A DNA stretch of 64,000 nt from Schoenoplectus triqueter (GCA_964058805.1 CAXKVV010000013.1:372001-436000); one strand, 5' to 3'; shown: positions 10,724 through 24,179, counted from the stretch's first letter. A program made the numbers and translations. The notes: generated from the letters alone by a model not told the origin.

Positions 10724-11225
10724 TGAAAATTATATTAAACGGTTCAGATCAATCATTTCTAACTTGAAATTAAAAATAGAGCATGAAGCAAAACAATGTA
10801 GTCAGACACACTCTCTCTATATATAAATGATAATTATTTCTTTCCCGAGCAATGTATAAAAATTAATCATTTAATTTTAAATATATATTAAAAACTTTTA
10901 GCCGGATATCAATCCTACAACCTCTAAAAAATATACATTATTAATTAATATAATTGCTTAAACCTATTATCAATTGGAAATTATTTAATTTCATTGATAT
11001 TTTGCTCTCACATGTATTGGCGTCCTCATTTCTCACGTCCTTGGAAGCGACAAAATTAATCATCCCATTGAACATTCAAACGCTGAATTTACACACTCAC
11101 CGGGCGCAGCAGAGAGCGTTTCCATTTCAATTGAACATACAAACAGTTTCTTTGCAATTTGGTTTGGTTCATTCCAAACTACTTTTTGCTTATATACAAG
11201 ATTTTACGAAATTCTGTGTCGCCAG
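10724..11225. other. Intergenic and downstream flank of the PPDK regulatory protein gene
   Basis: AT-rich DNA with a slightly less AT-rich stretch at 11015-11225 that likely holds the 3' untranslated region of the minus-strand gene ending at 11226. No separate gene is supported. Confidence 0.4.
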
Positions 11226-12943
11226 TTAATAACGTTTAGATATAAGCGGCATCAAGCGTTTTTGCTTCTTGTCATTATACATCCTCACTATGAGAGCAGC
11301 TGTTTCTTCCATTGCTTTTCCAGTCACATCTGCAATAATTAACCAATCAGGTAAATAAAAAATATTAAAAGAGGTTGGTTTCTAATGTGGAATTTCTGAA
11401 ATTAAATGAAACAGAAATCAAACTCAATTAATTAGCTCGTCTCTGGATGGATTTTTGAGTAGCTCAGAAAACATACCAATAACTGGCCAGGATGGATTTT
11501 GACCAAAAATTCTACGCGCATGCTCCAATTCCCCTCTTACATGATCCATCATTGAATAGTTGCTCCCAAGAAACCCTAGCTCTTTTGCCCTTTCCATCCT
11601 TACTTGTTGCAACACAGTTGGGCTTACCGTCAACCCGAAGATCCTATGTTGGTCTATCTCGAACAAGCTCCTCGGCAAATCCATCCCCGCAACCATTGGT
11701 ACATTTGCTACTTTGTACCCCTTTTGCGATAGGTAGATCGAGAGCGGGGTTTTTCCGGTACGTGAAACACCAACAAGGACAATATGGGCCTGGTTGAGGT
11801 CCTCTGTCTGGGCCCCATCATCATGCATCAAGGTGAACTCAACAGCGTCATGGATTAGCCGCGAGTAGTTGTCGGTAAGTTTGCCCGTGCTGTGTGAGTC
11901 TACACGGGGGGTTGTCGAAGGAGACATACCTAGGTGTTCAGCAATCACCTCGCTGGTTGGCCGTAGAATATCAGCAGATCGAACACCCAATTGCTGGCAT
12001 GCATGCTTGGTGGCCTCGGCCATTGTGGGGTCCGCAAGGGTGTAAAGGAGCAGTGCACCATCTCCCGCAGCTCGTCGGATTATCTCCAAGAGACGTTCCA
12101 TGTCTTCTACCTAAACAATGTGACATTCAGAAAAATGGTTTAAGAAGGAATACATGAATATTATGAAAATAATAGATTTATCTGGGGAAAGAGATTTATT
12201 AATTATCAGTTAACCTATAAATTGTAATTGTTAATTTGGTTATTTAAAATTTTAAATCCAGTCAAGTTTGCACTGGTAAATTATTCGAAAGAAAACATGG
12301 CCACAAAATTTTTTTCTTTTCCTGGCGGCAGAGAATTCTAATTGGTATGCAGATGTAAAATCTAATGCATCTAAATTTACTGTTACATAGAATCTGATCT
12401 ATTGAAATTATTAATGCATAAACAATAAAAATAGGCAAAAGACAAAAATACCCCTGAGAAGAGGTGTGTATTTACGGGGGAGCCCCTGTTGCCATGGCAA
12501 TGCTGAAGCTGCACCAGCGTGGCGTACACAGAGTGCTCGGCCGTCCATCCGGTACCATCGGATACCATATAGATTTGTTTCCCTTGATTCATCCTATCCG
12601 CAAATTCATCAGGACCGTTCATCTTTTCTGTCACCCTCTGCTCCTTTACTTCGCCGGCTGATGACACTTTCACATCACCGGGTGGTGACGTGGACGAGCA
12701 AGAGGGGGATAGCGACGAAATCATGGAGGCATCATTCAACCCTTGTTTCTCTCCCAAAGCTGGGAAACCAAGCCGACGATGTGACCGGATTGACCGAACG
12801 CGGGACCATCGGGTCAACTGCCAGCTGGTGTTGCCTGTGGGGGGCCGGTGAAAGACCGTGTCGGTTTCGGATTGGGTTGGATTTTGATCGGAGGAGTCCA
12901 TGGGAAAGTGCTTGGAAAAACTGAGTAGATCGGTATTGGACAT
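11226..12943 (-). CDS. RP1: Pyruvate, phosphate dikinase regulatory protein (PPDK-RP), chloroplastic
   Basis: A bifunctional Ser/Thr kinase and Pi-dependent pyrophosphorylase that switches PPDK off and on by light/dark phosphorylation of its active-site Thr; the known plant proteins act in plastids. Three exons on the minus strand: 12943-12452, 12110-11477 and 11329-11226, with donors GTATTT and GTATGT and acceptors TTTAG and TTGCAG. The frames join to 409 aa, close to known plant RPs. Visible features: a Ser/Arg-rich N-terminus suited to a transit peptide, the conserved [13 protein letters not shown] (about 130), PVNTHLFSG at the exon 1/2 join, the P-loop GVSRTGKT (278-285) of the DUF299 family, [10 protein letters not shown], and a C-terminus [17 protein letters not shown] ending SKRY. 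The start Met is the first in this frame. It appears intact. It could be the RP1 or RP2 paralogue; motifs do not decide. Confidence 0.93.
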
Positions 12944-15900
12944 GTTAATTAACTGAGGTGAGTGATTGGACCTAGGATTGAAGGAAGGTGGTATGGCCTG
13001 GCCGTATGGGTCAGTGACTAAGTGGATAGAGGAAAGGGGGAGTGATGAATGATGAGGGATGAGATGGTTTTCTGGTTTTGCCTCGCTGTGGAATTGAAAG
13101 CTGTGGGTAGAGAGAGAGAGTTGATGGTGTATTTCGGATCGTTGGTTTTGGAGGAGAAGAGGATAACTTCTCCTTGACTGGTGACTGTGTAATTGGATTG
13201 GTATTTGACTATTTACCTATTTCACTATTTGGACTTTGGTCTCAGCCTCTCAGGAGAAGCAAGGCGGTCCAGTCAACATCAAACTGGAGAGAGGATAATA
13301 CTTCCTTTCTCCTTCGGAATTTTTCTTAAGCGATCGGGCGCACTAAATTAATTACGTCACTCACCACCGCCTCAATTTATTTTCACACATAATCATGTTA
13401 AGAATATAAGCCCGTCTCATTCTTTGAAACTATATTTTTTATATTTAATAGCTGACTACATCGAATTAAAGTTAAAGAATATAAATCCGGCTCACACTCT
13501 TTAATTGAGTTATTATAATTTTATATTGTACACATAAATATTTTTATATTATATTTAAACGTTTCGATCAGAGTTTTTTTTTTATCAAAATTTATGAACG
13601 TTTAAAGATCAATTTTTTAACTCACCAGCATAGATTTAGAAATTCTTTAACTCACTATTCATTATAATATATAATATAAGTAGTTCAACAGTAATTATCA
13701 TATATATAAATAATGAAATGAGTCCAAATAGTATTTCTCAAATCCGCTGCTAATTACATATAGAAACAAGTAAAATTATATTTAATTTTAATAATTCAAA
13801 TTTTCAAAGTTATATTCATTTAAAGAAAAAAAATTCTGCTCATTTGTACATATTTAAAAATTCTACACCCCACTAATCATTGTGTACAAAAAAAATTAAA
13901 ATTATATTTAAAATCTGTGCTGATGAGCTGAAAATTTAATCTTTAAACAAATAAAACTTAAACGGTTATAATTTTAAAATTTTAATTCAAACAACACCTT
14001 TAAGGAGATGAACCAGCTATGTGGATATATATTCAATCTTAAAATTTTAAAATTAAGAGTAATACTTATGTGGATACATATTTAATTATGAATTATGTCA
14101 TTTGCTCTTGCACTCAGATCACAGCTCTCTCTTTTCCAGATAAATAACAAGTACTTGCTTATTTGTTATACAGAACAAGTAATTGTTTGTGCTGCTTTGA
14201 GCAAGTTGAAATTACTGGTAGATCGAGTGCTAAAGTTGTTATTCACATTCTGGTACAACAACCTCTGAGTTCATACGCCGATAACCCGGCCGGAGGGTGC
14301 TGCGAATTTCATGGCACCACTTTTGGAGAAGGCCTTAGATGCTGTTCCTGCAGATCTTCAGCCAGAGACCAGTATTATTTGGTGTAAGAATTACTAGTAT
14401 TACTCAAACCTATCTTATATATTGAACAGGCTTGCAAAATAAACACTTATAATGCATAAAAATTGAAGCTCATTTTTTGTATATGGTTATAATGATTCTG
14501 ATTCATGATCCCTTACCTTAGTATAAGTGTATCATTTGAAATTAATATCCGATACTTAATGCTTTGATTGAAAGCAGCTGCCAATGCTCCATATTTTCCC
14601 CATGGAGAGGAATACATTATACATCAGTACACATCACATTCAATCAAACCATTACTACCTCCATTCTCATGGGTTTGCTTCTAACCATTATTCTTTAAAA
14701 TTCTTACCTTTCTTCTTATAACATTAACGTTGTCTGCTTGTCATAAAATGACACTTTTTTAGGATAATTAGTTGTATACCACTTCAAAATTTGAGATTAC
14801 ATAAACATCACTCAAAACTTAGTTGGTTTTTTAGATAAATATCACTCCAAACTTTGTTAGCTTTTAATTTTGTTGCTCTAATTGTATAATTATATAATTT
14901 TATTACTACAAATATAATAAGTTTGATAATATAAAAATACCCCTTTCCTCTTGCTCTTCCATCCTTACTGCTTTGTACCAACAAAATAATTAGAATACAT
15001 GAATTCGTAAAATTTCACATCAAAAAAAGATATCTCATGCCATATTCACATGAATACATGAACATTATCAGGTAAAAGAATTGACAGATGAGTAATTGAA
15101 CGTCAAAGAAAACTCAATCGGCTGGGTATAAGGTGCCTTATACGTATCCGGTACTTGTTCGATTAGGTAAATGAAGTACTCATGTAATATAGAAAGTAGT
15201 CCATAAAAAAACAAAATGCAAATATAACCACTGAACCTCCTTTTTTTTTTTTGGAAAACCAGGATCTCTCAAGCACCATCTTGCATTAATCATCTTAGTT
15301 CAGGAGGAATAGCGCTCTTTTGAAACAAAAATGTTTGGCAAAAAAATGAAATAACAGTAGGAAAGTGGTAATGCAAATTATTATTTCCTCCATAACAGTT
15401 CAAATATTGACAAGATGGAACCAAAATGAAAATAATTCTTCTTAAAATAAATTGTACGTCCGTATTCATAACGTCAATTATAAACACATCTACTATTTTA
15501 GATTTTACATTTCAACAATCTAACTAACAAAATAGTTTTTTTGAGGCAAATAAAAAAGTTAAAATTCCAAACTACTCAAATTTGAATATTTATAAATATT
15601 CCATCTGAATTTCAAAGCAACGATATGAATCCAATAACCTAATTAAGTCAATGGAAAATGTTCAAAAAGGTAAAATAAGTTTAGGACTGGAAAAAAAGCC
15701 TTTCGGAATTTGAACAAGCCTCATCTTTCCTCATTCCTTGACCAACAACGGTCGCAGGGGTTCGCATAGGAGTTGAGTATCATCCGAGAAATATAGAGCT
15801 GTACTGTATAATATATATATATATATATATTTTTTACATGTTCCTCTTAATGGGTCAGCAAAACTGCAAAAGCTACCAAGTAAAACGATGTCAAATTATA

Positions 15901-16330
15901 TATTGTGTTATGTTGTTAATTAATTTAAGTAAAATTTGTCTTTTATTTCATATTGCTTTACGCTTATTTTTGTACGGAACAAAAGGGTAAATTATAGAAA
16001 CTTTATTCTAGAACTTGATTTTTTTTTGTTGAATAGTTAGGGGGTAATGAACCAATAATAAGTTTGTTTAGTTAATGGTTTATTGTATAATAATAATAAT
16101 AAATTAAACGACGACGTAGAAGGGATGTTATTGTTCTGCCTTAATTCAAGACACACAAAGAAACTCATTAATATTCCATGCTCCATCAAAGATATGTCTC
16201 TCATTAATTGATGCCTGTTTTAATTAACCTAAGCTCTTCGTTAACTGTGAGTGACTGTATCTTCTGACAAAAGAGGATTATTTGTAAGGCTGAAGAGTTG
16301 TTTTCTCACAGACACACACAAAGAAACTAT
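12944..16330. other. Intergenic between RP1 and the RLK pseudogene
   Basis: The first 300 bases (12944-13260) are the GC-richer upstream region of RP1. The rest is AT-rich. A short segment at 14225-14395 is less AT-rich and holds a 28-codon frame from ATG 14311, but no family is recognised. An (AT)n tract lies at about 15810-15831, and a small (TAA)n near 16088-16103. No complete mobile element was identified. Confidence 0.4.
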
Positions 16331-17373
16331 CAGTGCTAATAGTAGGTAACAATAATCTCACAGGAACTATTCCATCCACATTAGGCAACCTTACTAACTT
16401 GATAACTCTATATCTTCAATTCAATAGATTTTCCGGATCTATTCCATCATCATTTGGCAAACTTCAGTCCCTTTACATTTACAATAATAACATTTCAGGC
16501 GAGATACCAAACTCCCTTTACAATATCTCAAGCATGGTTGACTTGGAACTTTCCACTAATCAAATTGAGGGAACTTTTCCTCCAGATTTTTGTGAATATT
16601 TACCCAACCTCCAAACACTATGCTTGTACGAAAACCAGCTGACTGGGAAGATTCCTGTTTCCCTATCAAATTGTACATCACTTGCTAATGTTGTACTCGG
16701 ATATAATAACTTTACTGGCACAATACCATCTAGCTTAGGGAAGTTGAGATATCTTTATTGTCTTGATATTGCTAACAACCAATTTGAGGTCAGGACCCAA
16801 AATGACTGGGGTTTCTTTAATTCTCTGGTCAATTGTACAAACTAACAGATATTAGGTCTTGGAAATAATCATTCTAAAGGCACAATACCTAGATCTATAG
16901 GAAACCTGTCCACCAGTCTTGTCACTTTGTCACTTAATGCCAACCTAATTTCAGGAAGCATTCCCAGAGAAATTGATAAGTTAACTAATCTAATAGCTCT
17001 TAACTTGGGCCAAACAAGTCTTAGAGGCAATATTCCAAAAGAAATTGGCCGTCTTCGAAAACTCCAAATGTTAGATTTGTCCGGAAGCATGATGCCAGGT
17101 GAACTTCCATCAGCTTTCGGTAACCTCACTGCCATGACTAAACTATATCTTCAAGATAACAAATTTGAAGGACATATACCTCCTGAATTAACTAACTTGC
17201 AAGTCATAGAACTCTTGAACCTTTCTAACAATAAGCTGATTGGAGAAATTCCCAAAGAAATAATGAACTTTCCTTCTCTTTCCCTTGGCCTCTACCTGTC
17301 AAATAACTATCTAAGTGGTGTAATACCACCAGAAATTGGTAAATTGAAGAATTTTATGGAAGTTTCTCACTCA

Positions 17374-17608
17374 CCAGAAATTGGTACTATTATTATTATT
17401 GTTATTGTTACTACTATTATTAGCATATTATCATTATCATTATCATCTTTATTTATATATTATTATTATTATTTTATTTTATTTTTTCTTCCATCATAAT
17501 ACATTTTTATCACTGATATTTGAGATTTTTGATCTTATGTTTTCCGATTGGGTTTCATTTCTAGCCTACCCCAATTTATTTGGGATTAAAGGCTTTGTTG
17601 TTGTTGTT
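17374..17608 (+). mobile_element. SINE with Au-like 3' end inserted in an LRR exon
   Basis: The 3' end reads CCTACCCCAATTTATTTGGG, then ATTAAAGGCTTTG and a (GTT)n tail, as in the Au family of plant SINEs. It is flanked by a 12-bp near-perfect duplication, GTTTCTCACTCA (17362-17373) and GTTTCTCTCTCA (17609-17620). The 5' part holds an (ATT)n-type expansion; no clear tRNA-like A/B boxes are seen, so the copy may be 5' truncated or rearranged. It interrupts the LRR reading frame. Confidence 0.75.
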
Positions 17609-18602
17609 GTTTCTCTCTCAAATAACAAATTATCTGGTGAAACTCCTAATACAATTGGCGGCTGCCAGTTACTTCAGATTCTTCATCTTGATAGTAATTT
17701 GCTTCATGGGCCCATACCTTCCTCTTTGAACAATATAATAGGGTTGCAACAGCTTGATCTATCCAATAATTTACTTTCTAATAAAGTACCTGAATTTTTT
17801 GCTTGGATGAAACTCCAAAATCTTAATATTTCTTTCAACTACTTTGAGGGGCAACTACCAGTAGATGGAGTTTTCAGAAATACCAGTGCCATTGACGTTA
17901 GAGGTAATCCCAAACTTTGTGGTGGGATACCACAAATACACCAACCACAATGTAGTACAAGTATCTCAGCACGGCGATATCTTTCACGAAGTTTTGTGGT
18001 AATTATTATTTTGGTGCCCATGTCCACTTTATTCTTAATCATAGCAGTGTGGCTTTTAGCTAGTCTTTATTTGAGGAGGAGATCTCGAAACAACCCACAA
18101 CATGTTACAGCCGTGAAATTCCAGTACAACAGTGTTTCATACAATGAACTTCTTGGGGCTACTAATGCTCTCTTTGGACAATCTAATTGGCAAAGGTACT
18201 TTTGGAGCTGTGTATAGAGCTGATATGAGCTTTGATAATATAACAGCTGTTGCAATAAAGGTGCTCAATCTTGAGCAACATGGAGCATGTAGAAGCTTTT
18301 TATCTGAATGTGAGGCCTTAAGAAATGTAAGGCATTGGAATATTATGAAGATCCTAAATGTATGCTGTAGCACAAATCACAAAGGTAATGATTTCAGGAC
18401 TCTAGTTTCTGAGTTCATGCCTAATGGCAGCTTGGAAGCATGGTTGCACAATGTTGATACGAGTATGCCATTTAGAAGTCTCAATCTCTTTCAGCGATTG
18501 AATATAGCAATCGATGTTGCTACTGCTTTGGACTATCTGCACAATCATGGGTCCATTCCAATTGTACATTGTGATCTTCAACCTAGCAATGTACTCTTGG
18601 AT

Positions 18603-18694
18603 AGTTGAGATCTTTGATCTCTATGATTTCAGATTGAGTTTCATTTCTAACATATCCTAATTTATTTAGGATTAAAAACTTTGTTGTTGTCGTT
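18603..18694 (+). mobile_element. SINE copy 2 (diverged) in the kinase domain
   Basis: About 90 bp align with the 3' half of the copy at 17374-17608: both contain TTGAGAT(T/C)TTTGATCT, GATTG(G/A)GTTTCATTTCTA and a GTTGTTGT tail. This copy reads ATCCTAATTTATTTAGGATT where the other reads ACCCCAATTTATTTGGGATT. It follows directly on VLLDS of the kinase and supplies the stop. No TSD is clear, because the kinase sequence on the other side is lost. Confidence 0.65.
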
Positions 18695-19494
18695 GTAATT
18701 GGTATGCAAACAATCATATATACTTTTAGATATACATATACATAGATTCAATCAGTTAGCTGGCGTCTTATCTCAGTCTTCCATTAAATATTCTTCACAC
18801 AACACATCCAATCAAATGATCTAAAATAAATAATAAATATAAAATATGTAATTATACAATCAAACCAAAATGCAAAATTAAAAAAATGAGACCAGTTCTC
18901 AGTATACAGACCAACAAGTTTTGTACCAGTAATACTGTCACATGGCTATTATACTAAGATGATCATGTTCATGGCCATGGTCACTGTCACTTAGTACAAA
19001 CTTATTTGACATGAATTTGTTATTGATCAGAGTATGGAATGGGAAGACAAGAATCAGTGGAAGGAGACGTGTATAGCTATGGCATTCTTCTACTCGAGAT
19101 GTTCACCGGAATAAGTCCGACTGATGAGATATTTCGCGATGGATTGAACCTTTGCAACTATGTTGAGACAGCTTTCCCTGAGCAAGTCTTGGAGAAAATT
19201 GATTCTAATCTTTTGCCAGAAAACAATGAAGAGGAGATGCCATATGCAAAAGAGGGTGTCAAAGATTGCTTGGTTTCAGTAATTGAGCTGGGCCTTCTCT
19301 GCTCCAAGGACTCGCCAAAGGAGCGAATTGCAATGAAAGCAGTTGTCAAGGAGTTGAACTCAGCACGAGTAAAGCTGGTGAGGTGGCAATGGCATGGATC
19401 AAACAATCGCATCAATCAACACAAATTAAACCTAGACATCACTATGTTTGAAAGAAATCCTTTTTTCTCGGTCGAGCAAGCAATGATTGCGTAA

Positions 19495-22350
19495 ATAATT
19501 TGTGAAATGAGCAATGAATCAAAATCCTGAATCGGAAGCAGGTGCCGACTGCCGAGGGGAAGGATCTGTCCGGTGGGACCCATTAAGGAGAATAGTGGGC
19601 CTTGGGCTGCTTTGAAATATTTTGGACCGCTCTCAGAAGTTTCGTTCGACAATCACTTTTTTTCCCGTCATTGTTAATTTCTTTTGGGGAAAATAAACTA
19701 ATTTCGTTAATTGAAGAGATAGCCGTTCGTTCATCTCTAATAGTTTCTTTTATTCATTATTCATAGTAGGTTTGTAATTCGGATTTTGTTACAACTACTT
19801 CAAATAAATAATTATAAATATAAAAAATTAAATATATTTAAATGCTAAAAATATATAATAATAATAAAATTATTATTATAAATAATATAATTAAATATAT
19901 GATAATTTATAAAGGATCATAAATAAATTATATAATTTTGAGAGTTAAGTTTCACTTTAAATATATCATACATACTATTTTAATGAGGAGAGAAAAAATA
20001 TATATTAATCACTGGATTGAAGTAAATGTAAATATTTAAATAAAAGTAATGGTGGAAAAATCTTGATGATTTGTCATACATGAAATGTTAGAAGATTTAT
20101 ATAATAATTAGATGTAGGCTGACCATATCTAATTAAACAAACCAGTGCAAAATCTCACACATACAGTGAAAAAATGCAAGTGTTGCTAGAATACAAAGAG
20201 AAGCAATTCTTGTCTTCTGCACTAGTGATTGCTATTAATTAATTGATTAATATCTTGGCAATTCTTGTGCATACAAGGACAAATATGAGGATTTGACATC
20301 ACTAGTACATATGATCAAGCTAATGACACCAATAAAACAATAATCAGCATTAAAATTTTTTGTCAGAGCTAATCACACAACTACATCAGTTAATGTAGCC
20401 ATGATATCACTACTAGAATAAACCACAATAGTGCGCATAGTTAATATTATTGGCATTCAAATATTGAGAAAGCATGCAGATAAGAAATAGTGGGCCCCTC
20501 AGTTAAAAATGATGTGGGTAGTCGCATGCCACTGACCATACACGCAATAAAAGCAACACTTAGCACGCAAATGAAACTTGGATAGGCACATTGATGAAAA
20601 TCCGAATAACATACTTTTTTTTGTTACTCTATAATATATTAATGGTGTATTTTTATCTTCTTTTTTTGTTACTCTCTGATACAAAATTAACAACACCAAA
20701 TATTATTGAAATAAAAAATATTTATAAAATAAAATCAAATATCTAAAAGATAAATAAAATTAAAACAATTAAACTTTATGATCAACTTTATTTAAGTAAT
20801 GAGTTTTATAAAAAAATTACTTTTTTTGGTTACCCATATAAGTCAAAATAATTAAAACCGTTAAATTTCAACTAAAGAACATAACAGTATAATATTAGAT
20901 GAATTTTGTCAAATTTTTGGTATAAGATCATAAAAATATAGAGAACATATTTATGATATTATAAAATCTTTTATCTAATTTAATTCATCGATCGGTTGCA
21001 GACAATTCATGATTATCCGGTTATGTATTTTTAAAGTTAGTTGACCGACGTCATCCCAATCTTTGAACTTGATGAAATTCGTCTGGTGAATAATTGACAT
21101 GATTATTTAGAATGCGAGCGAAACAAATTATCGATGATGCGTCTAGAATTCTTGTTGCATTATATGTTTTCTCATGCTTGTAGTTGATTATGTAACATGA
21201 TAACTTATTGAATGTTTAAATGAAGAACAATGCTATTTTTTTGAAAACAGATAAAGATCTATTCCATTGAATTCATTTTTCCTTAAAAATATTATTATTG
21301 TGAAATTTTCATGCAAATTTGAGCTACTCAGATACTTCATCTATAAAATTAAAAATAGCAGTAATATATGACCTCATCATCATACTACAAAAGATCTAAA
21401 ATATATAAGATGCAACTTACGTCAATTAAGATAATTTTTTATATATAAGATATTTATTACATCATCATCATACTACAAAAAAGATCTAAAATATTCATGT
21501 ATATCTAGCCTGTCATTAATTCATTTGAAAATTCATTAACAATTATGAATTATTTGTTCGAATATGTTCATGATACTACATTGAAATTATAATAGAATTT
21601 AACTATAACTTACTTTCATAATAAATATTTTTACTTTATTTATTGAGATTTTTTTAACCTGTCTGTTTATTTTTAAGCACTTTAAACTGAAATATATCTA
21701 TGATCTATCCTCCAGGTGTTTATTTCCCTCTAGTCGGCGCTGCACAAGTTGAGTTCCCCCAAAAAATTTCAGAGATTCTATTCTTCAGCGATTATTGCAT
21801 GAAATACAATCCAAATTTGATATTTGATCATTAAAAATAGAATTGCACTCAAATGCAATAGGTTCTCTCAATCACAAATTCAATTTTGAAATTTAGGCGC
21901 TAATTGAATCCGCCAAACCAAAATATACCCGGAGAGATTTGTCCAACCTGTTTTTTCATTTCTCCTCTCAAGACCTCAACCTCACGCGTTGTCCAACACT
22001 AACCTCTCTACGTCTCACAATTTTCCCTCTTCTTCCTCATTTCCCCACTCAAGAGGGAGATGTCGCTCCCCCACTCCTTTCAGGTTGATTTCTCGACAGA
22101 GATCTCCTCTCTCTTTCCTCACGATTGCCAGACCCAAGGCTTGCCCCTCTTTCTCTTACACTCATTTCCCTCTTCTCTGGCCAGATTGATTGCCGCTTGC
22201 CTCACCGCTTGGTGCAGCCTCGCAAGGTCGCACACCTCGCTTGAGAGATCTCAGGCCGTCCCAATCCCCTCACGCCACTTCTTGTACCCGACCCAGATGT
22301 GCTCATCTCAAAATAACTCTCATGATTCTAGATGTGCTCACTTTCTTTCA
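19495..22350. other. Intergenic; one dispersed repeat and a CT-rich patch
   Basis: A dispersed repeat occupies about 19840-20100. At 21366-21400 and 21460-21494 a 31-bp direct repeat (CATCATCATACTACAAAA...) occurs. From 21960 to 22350 the DNA is pyrimidine-rich and GC-richer, like a plant 5' leader; an open frame there (ATG 22060) matches no family. The LTR element at 22356 begins just after it. Confidence 0.4.
19840..20100. repeat. Dispersed repeat, paired with 52020-52310
   Basis: Shared blocks in the same order and orientation: TTTAAATGCTAAA, AAATAATATAATTAAATA, ATAATTTATAAAG, GAGTTAA(G/A)TTTCAC, TTGAAGTA...ATATTTAAA and CTTGATGAT/ATTGATGAT. It is non-coding. The class is unknown. Confidence 0.6.
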
Positions 22351-22355
22351 TCTTA

Positions 22356-22541
22356 TGATAGAATGAGAGAGTGAGAAAAAAAATCTTTGATTAACTTTTA
22401 ATGAATTGATTATAATGATTAAATCTTTATTTATAGACTAATTATCTAACTAACTAATTCTAAACACTAAACATCTCTTAAACTATATTTCGCACAACAT
22501 TTCATATATAATTATATTAATTTCAATCTATACCTCTAACA
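22356..22541 (-). repeat. 3' LTR of the short LTR element
   Basis: 186 bp, TG...CA on the minus strand, closely similar to 24180-24364. It contains the TATAAATAAAG motif that may act as promoter or polyadenylation signal. Confidence 0.88.
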
Positions 22542-24167
22542 TCCTTCTTAAACTCATCGTGCGGTACGTATGGTGAGTTTGCATATATTATAAGTTATAA
22601 CATATCGTTTTGTGCTTTTGATCACCCAATTGCATCACGGGTCTTCTTGAAGAAAGATAGAAGGAATAATAATTTTTTTGGCTAAAAAAAAAATCATTGA
22701 TTGCTTCATGCTTTTTTTGAGTCATTTTGAAACATCAATAAAAAGATTTTGTCTTTTTAACAATAATTCGAGACTCATTTGAGTTCTTTTGAAAGAAAAG
22801 AAAAGAAGAATAGAAGTCCGATACATAATTTAATCAATTGGAAATTTAATTGAGAGTAGAGATTTTGGTTGTGACTTATAGAAACGCTTTGGAGAATTAT
22901 ATGTGATGGTGCGTGTTATGGATGTTGTGGTTCAGGTTCTGGCACTGGATCTGACACAACTTCCATTTGTTGAACAGTCTCTTACTTGTTTAGGCCTTAT
23001 AACTGACAATTGATTGAATTATTTCTGGCCTTGAACAATCTCTTTCTTTCAGCATATTCTCCCATTCAAGTGCTAAGAATTTCTGACAGGGATGGATTGA
23101 TTCTTGGAGGACCAATGATGGTTTGAGTTTCTAGATTGATTTGAGGGCAATTTTTTTTTTTAGTCAATGGTAGATTCTTGGTCTGAGAAAAATGTTTTGG
23201 CTCCTGCAACAAGATGCCTGTGTTTTACTTCCACAGCTCCCGACTCAGAGTTGTATCCTTTGGCATCTGCATCTTGGACATCAAGTTTTAAGATTTGAAT
23301 CCTCAGGTTAGTAATCGCCAGGAGTAAAGTGAGAAATTAAAATGAGAGCTGAAACTGCTGAACAAACGCCTGAATGATGAGATGCTGAGTGGAGGAAGAG
23401 GTTTTGGTAATAGCGCTGAGCAAAGTCATAGTGGAACAGAATCTCACTAAGCAAAGCCGAAGTCAAGGTCGCTCAGCTGAAATTGAGCACGACACACGCG
23501 CATAGGCAACCGTTTGATACAATCTTCGATGCAATCGCGCACAAGGAAGAGAAATCACCTGAGAAATCATGATTAGAAGAGGAGGTGATCTGCTGTCTTG
23601 TTGAAGTAGAGGTCGCGTAACTAAAATAATGCACGATACACATGTCTGAGCATTCGCCTGATTGAAGAGCTACAGAGGCGTCTGCGGAAGAGGATAACTG
23701 AGCTCTCAGCAGGCCGTAACACTCGACCTGAGGCCCAGTTGAAGCATGAAAGAAGGAACTGTGGGAATCGCTGTTGCAAGGTGAAGAGGCGACTTGTTCA
23801 GGTGGAAACGACTCGCGATTAGGAAGCACACGCGATGTAGATGGCGATGGTTGCTTCGGGAGCTCTAGTGGAGGGGTGATGAAGCGTACACGAGAGAAGA
23901 GGCTGGCGATCAGGAAGCACACACACCAACTGAGCAGAAATTACGATTAGGAAGAGAGAAGAAACGCGATCCAATCTGATCTTGATGTTGATCGAAGAAT
24001 AGAAAGAGAAGAGAATAGAGTAGAATAGAAGTTATTACCGGGAATAGACTAAGAATAAAATGTTTATACTGATATAGCTAAGAAAAATAGTATAATTTTT
24101 AAAATAAGGGCTGAATAAGATACATAGTTTATGGAATAAGTGTGAATCTAATTTCAGCGGTAATTTG

Positions 24168-24179
24168 GTTCTGATATCA
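24168..24179 (-). other. Primer binding site of the short LTR element
   Basis: On the minus strand this reads TGATATCAGAAC directly after the 5' LTR terminus, two mismatches from the usual initiator tRNA-Met site. Its position fixes the orientation of the element. Confidence 0.75.

Larger units (their letters stand above)
16331..19494 (+). pseudogene. LRR receptor-like kinase pseudogene (LRR-XII, Xa21/EFR type)
   Basis: Leucine-rich repeats of the LxxLxLxxNxLxGxIPxxL type run from about 16333 to 17860, followed by a transmembrane segment (FVVIIILVPMSTLFLIIAV), a kinase start (IGKGTFGAVYRA), VAIKVLNL, and a catalytic loop IVHCDLQPSNVLLD. After a gap comes EYGMG...DVYSYGILLLEMFTG, the C-lobe, to the stop at 19494. 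The acceptor TTGATCAG before EYGMG fits the single conserved intron of this family. Lesions: the signal peptide and first LRRs are missing; TAA at 16843-16845; SINE insertion at 17374-17608; frameshift near 18165-18180; second SINE at about 18603-18694; and loss of the DFG/activation segment. The catalytic-loop Lys is Gln. HCD rather than HRD is normal for this non-RD family. It cannot encode a working receptor. Confidence 0.92.

Noticed and set aside
11492..12924. Plus-strand frames of 65-152 aa over the RP1 exons
   Set aside because: They are antisense shadows of conserved RP1 coding sequence and match no family.
14163..14387. 74-aa frame with many Cys residues as a small secreted protein
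   Set aside because: No signal peptide, no recognised Cys pattern and no supporting splice or conservation evidence.
17381..17510. Poly-Leu frame seeming to start a receptor-kinase ORF
   Set aside because: It is SINE-derived repeat read through into the LRR frame; the TSD shows it is an insertion.
23473..23922. 149-aa frame as a host gene
   Set aside because: It lies wholly inside the LTR element and has no recognised domain.
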